From the NCBI GenBank assembly GCA_022866185.1, contig JALHUG010000022.1:1-13201 (forward strand): a stretch of 13,201 nt of DNA, in the 5' to 3' direction. The number at the start of each line of letters is the position of its first letter. Position 1 is the first letter of the stretch. Made by a program: the position numbers and the translations under genes. This DNA comes from Dehalococcoidia bacterium. Lineage in GTDB: Bacteria > Chloroflexota > Dehalococcoidia > SM23-28-2. The notes under the pieces were generated by a model. The model worked only from the letters and a program-made list of their open reading frames with translations. It did no database searches and was not told the DNA's origin. Shown in pieces: positions 11,736 through 13,201 of the stretch.

Positions 11736-12929
11736 ATGCGAACGCTAATTGCCTTCTTGCTGGTGGTTGTCCTGGCGGCGGTTGCCACAATCGGCTGCGA
11801 CGGGGGAGGGAAGGCCACCCCCACACCCACTGGCATCGCTACCGGCGTCGCCACTCGCACGCCGCTGCCCACTGGTGTGCCTGCGGAAGGGCCGCAGCTG
11901 CTGTACAAGGAGTTCGGCAGCGAGGCCGACGTCATCTGGCTGGCAGCGGCCGCCGCACCCCAGAGTCCGGCGAAGGTGGCCGAGGTGGCGCACGCCTCCG
12001 GCGAGGGCATATCGGCCAGCCTTTCCCCCGACGGCAAGCGCATCGCCTATCTGGCGCTGGCTGCCGCTGGCGGAGACTCGACCCAGGATGCCCAGGCCTG
12101 GCTGCTGGACATGGATGGCGCCAAGCCACGCCTGTTGGCCAGCGGTCTGGACGGAGGCAGCAAGCTCATCTGGTCGCCGGATGGGCGCTCCATCGTCGCG
12201 CGCCGGAATGGGCCGCAGGCCCAGTTCGGGCAGGCCGTCTCCCTGCTGAAGGTGAACGTGAGCGACGGCAGCGAGACGCCCTTGATGCAAGCCGATGATG
12301 TGCTGGAGCTGTTCCCCATGGGGTATTCTCCCGACGGCGCCTCACTCTACTTCACTCAGACCACCCTTAAGGGCACTTACTTCGGGGTTGTGGCCGCGAC
12401 AGGCGGCACCCCGCGGTTGCTGGTTAAGGCCAGCGACCAGTGGGCCCGCGACTGGCATCTCTCCCCCGACGGCACCCGCGTTGTCTTTCTGGCCGGCCAG
12501 CCCACGGACGACCGGATAGCTAGCCGGGCCTTCGTGGCGGAGCTTGTCGAGGGTGCAGAGCCGCAGCCCCTGTCCGATTTTGCAGGCACTCTCGACGCCG
12601 GCGATCATTTCAACCCCGTCTGGCGCCCCGATGGCCAACGCATTGCTGTAGGACAGACGCCCGTCGATGGCTCCAGTGCAGCAGCGCTGGTCTCCCTGAC
12701 CGGAGGGAAGCTGGAGGAGGCCACACCTGGGCCCGATCAGGGCTTCGACGTGCCGATGGGCTGGTCGCCCGCGGGCGATTATCTGGCTGTACGCTCCTTC
12801 GAGGGGAGCTCGGCCGTCCAAGCAGGTAGGGAGCAGTTGGTGATCATCGAGTTGGGCAAGGGACGGCAGACAGTGGGCGATAACGGCAAGCTGGAATTCA
12901 TCGGTTGGCTGGCCAGTGGTTCCCAGTAG
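11736..12929 (+). CDS. Lipoprotein with TolB-like beta-propeller (PD40) repeats
   Basis: 397 residues. A lipoprotein signal (1-20) ends VATIG-Cys21, an acceptable lipobox with Thr at -3, followed by a Thr-Pro linker (26-49). The rest has six WxPDG-type strands: LSPDGKRIAYLA (97-108), WSPDGRSIVAR (146-156), YSPDGASLYF (197-206), LSPDGTRVVFLAG (242-254), WRPDGQRIAVG (297-307) and WSPAGDYLAVRS (343-354). This fits a six-bladed TolB/PD40 propeller held on the outer face of the membrane, usually a binding or scaffolding fold. The ATG is 9 bases after the DedA stop, with AAGGAG overlapping the DedA end, so the two are probably co-transcribed. No enzymatic motif is seen. Confidence 0.85.
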   Translation: MRTLIAFLLVVVLAAVATIGCDGGGKATPTPTGIATGVATRTPLPTGVPAEGPQLLYKEFGSEADVIWLAAAAAPQSPAKVAEVAHASGEGISASLSPDGKRIAYLALAAAGGDSTQDAQAWLLDMDGAKPRLLASGLDGGSKLIWSPDGRSIVARRNGPQAQFGQAVSLLKVNVSDGSETPLMQADDVLELFPMGYSPDGASLYFTQTTLKGTYFGVVAATGGTPRLLVKASDQWARDWHLSPDGTRVVFLAGQPTDDRIASRAFVAELVEGAEPQPLSDFAGTLDAGDHFNPVWRPDGQRIAVGQTPVDGSSAAALVSLTGGKLEEATPGPDQGFDVPMGWSPAGDYLAVRSFEGSSAVQAGREQLVIIELGKGRQTVGDNGKLEFIGWLASGSQ

Positions 12930-13201
12930 GCTACGGTTCATAGTTGCCCTCCTGTCCTTGAGCCTGGCGTTTCTGCTACAGGCCGACGGCCTGCCGCCAC
13001 CAGCGCGGGCGGTCGACTTCGATCTGTGCCCGGCGACGGGCAGCCCCCTCGGGCCGTTCAATGTCATCTCCTATGACCCCGAGGACTATCGCACCGTCTA
13101 TAACCAGACCTTCGAGCTGGCGGCGGCCAATGCCCTCTTCCCCGGCGACCCCTACTTCAGCGTGCCGCTTCTGGAGACGGGCCCGCGAGTGCCCCGCACT
13201 C
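12916..13201 (+). CDS. Secreted protein, N-terminal part (runs off window)
   Basis: The frame is open from a GTG at 12916 to the window end (95 complete codons). The product has a clear signal peptide: basic start MVPSRLRF, hydrophobic core IVALLSLSLAFLL and a likely cut after ARA (about residue 32). The mature part begins VDFDLCPATGSPLGP. The start overlaps the lipoprotein gene by 14 bases, implying translational coupling and the same operon. No family can be assigned from this fragment; a cell-wall hydrolase is one guess from the secreted context and not supported by motifs. Downstream sequence is needed for the domain. Confidence 0.65.
   Translation, partial: MVPSRLRFIVALLSLSLAFLLQADGLPPPARAVDFDLCPATGSPLGPFNVISYDPEDYRTVYNQTFELAAANALFPGDPYFSVPLLETGPRVPRT

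Noticed and set aside
1..13201. tRNA, rRNA or known riboswitch
   Set aside because: No cloverleaf-like arms with a T-loop GTTCRA context, no rRNA-like stretch and no recognised riboswitch core were seen on either strand by eye; a tRNAscan or Infernal run was not possible.

Overview
The window is GC-rich, single-contig bacterial DNA. Its features are an LPxTG-type cell-wall sorting signal, Thr-Pro linkers in exported proteins, a stand-alone HypE-like AIR synthase, many GTG starts and short secreted proteins of unknown family. Together these best fit a monoderm Chloroflexota bacterium, possibly Dehalococcoidia-like. That placement is inference from style; no taxonomic marker was tested.

Layout. 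1-981 is the 3' part of a surface protein: two tandem beta-sandwich repeats, a Thr-Pro stalk, and LPWTG plus a membrane anchor, followed by a hairpin terminator. 1178-2638 is an orphan GAF sensor histidine kinase. 2877-4130 is recF, convergent with and overlapping a YegS-type lipid kinase gene (5004-4069, minus). 6382-5321 (minus) is a two-TM RCK potassium channel, and 7690-6674 (minus) is a HypE-like AIR-synthase-family protein. 7959-9980 holds four small genes: a Cys-containing lipoprotein candidate, a Cys-rich secreted protein, a membrane-anchored coiled-coil protein and a 43-residue basic peptide. Three of them follow near-copies of one promoter sequence. 10615-10124 (minus) is a hypothetical protein with a Pro/Glu linker. 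From 11076/11136 to the window end, a strong sigma70-type promoter drives a DedA-family membrane protein, a beta-propeller lipoprotein and a further secreted protein cut by the window edge.

The most unusual content is non-coding. A family of short hairpin elements occurs four times, always between genes (2650-2732, 6422-6619 inverted, 7791-7899, 10775-10947). Full copies have two different but related terminal inverted ends. The core contains two hairpins whose inner arms can pair with each other instead, giving mutually exclusive folds. The first stem shows compensatory change between copies. One copy sits in a perfect 20-bp direct duplication at the stop codon of the histidine kinase; another has a second palindrome nested in its loop. 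Two copies bracket the block of small unknown genes, which makes 7.8-10.95 kb look like an accessory island. A separate REP-like palindrome lies at 5154-5241.

The housekeeping genes (recF, channel, lipid kinase, DedA) are not obviously one pathway. The DedA, lipoprotein and secreted-protein genes at the right edge are packed closely enough to be one transcript.
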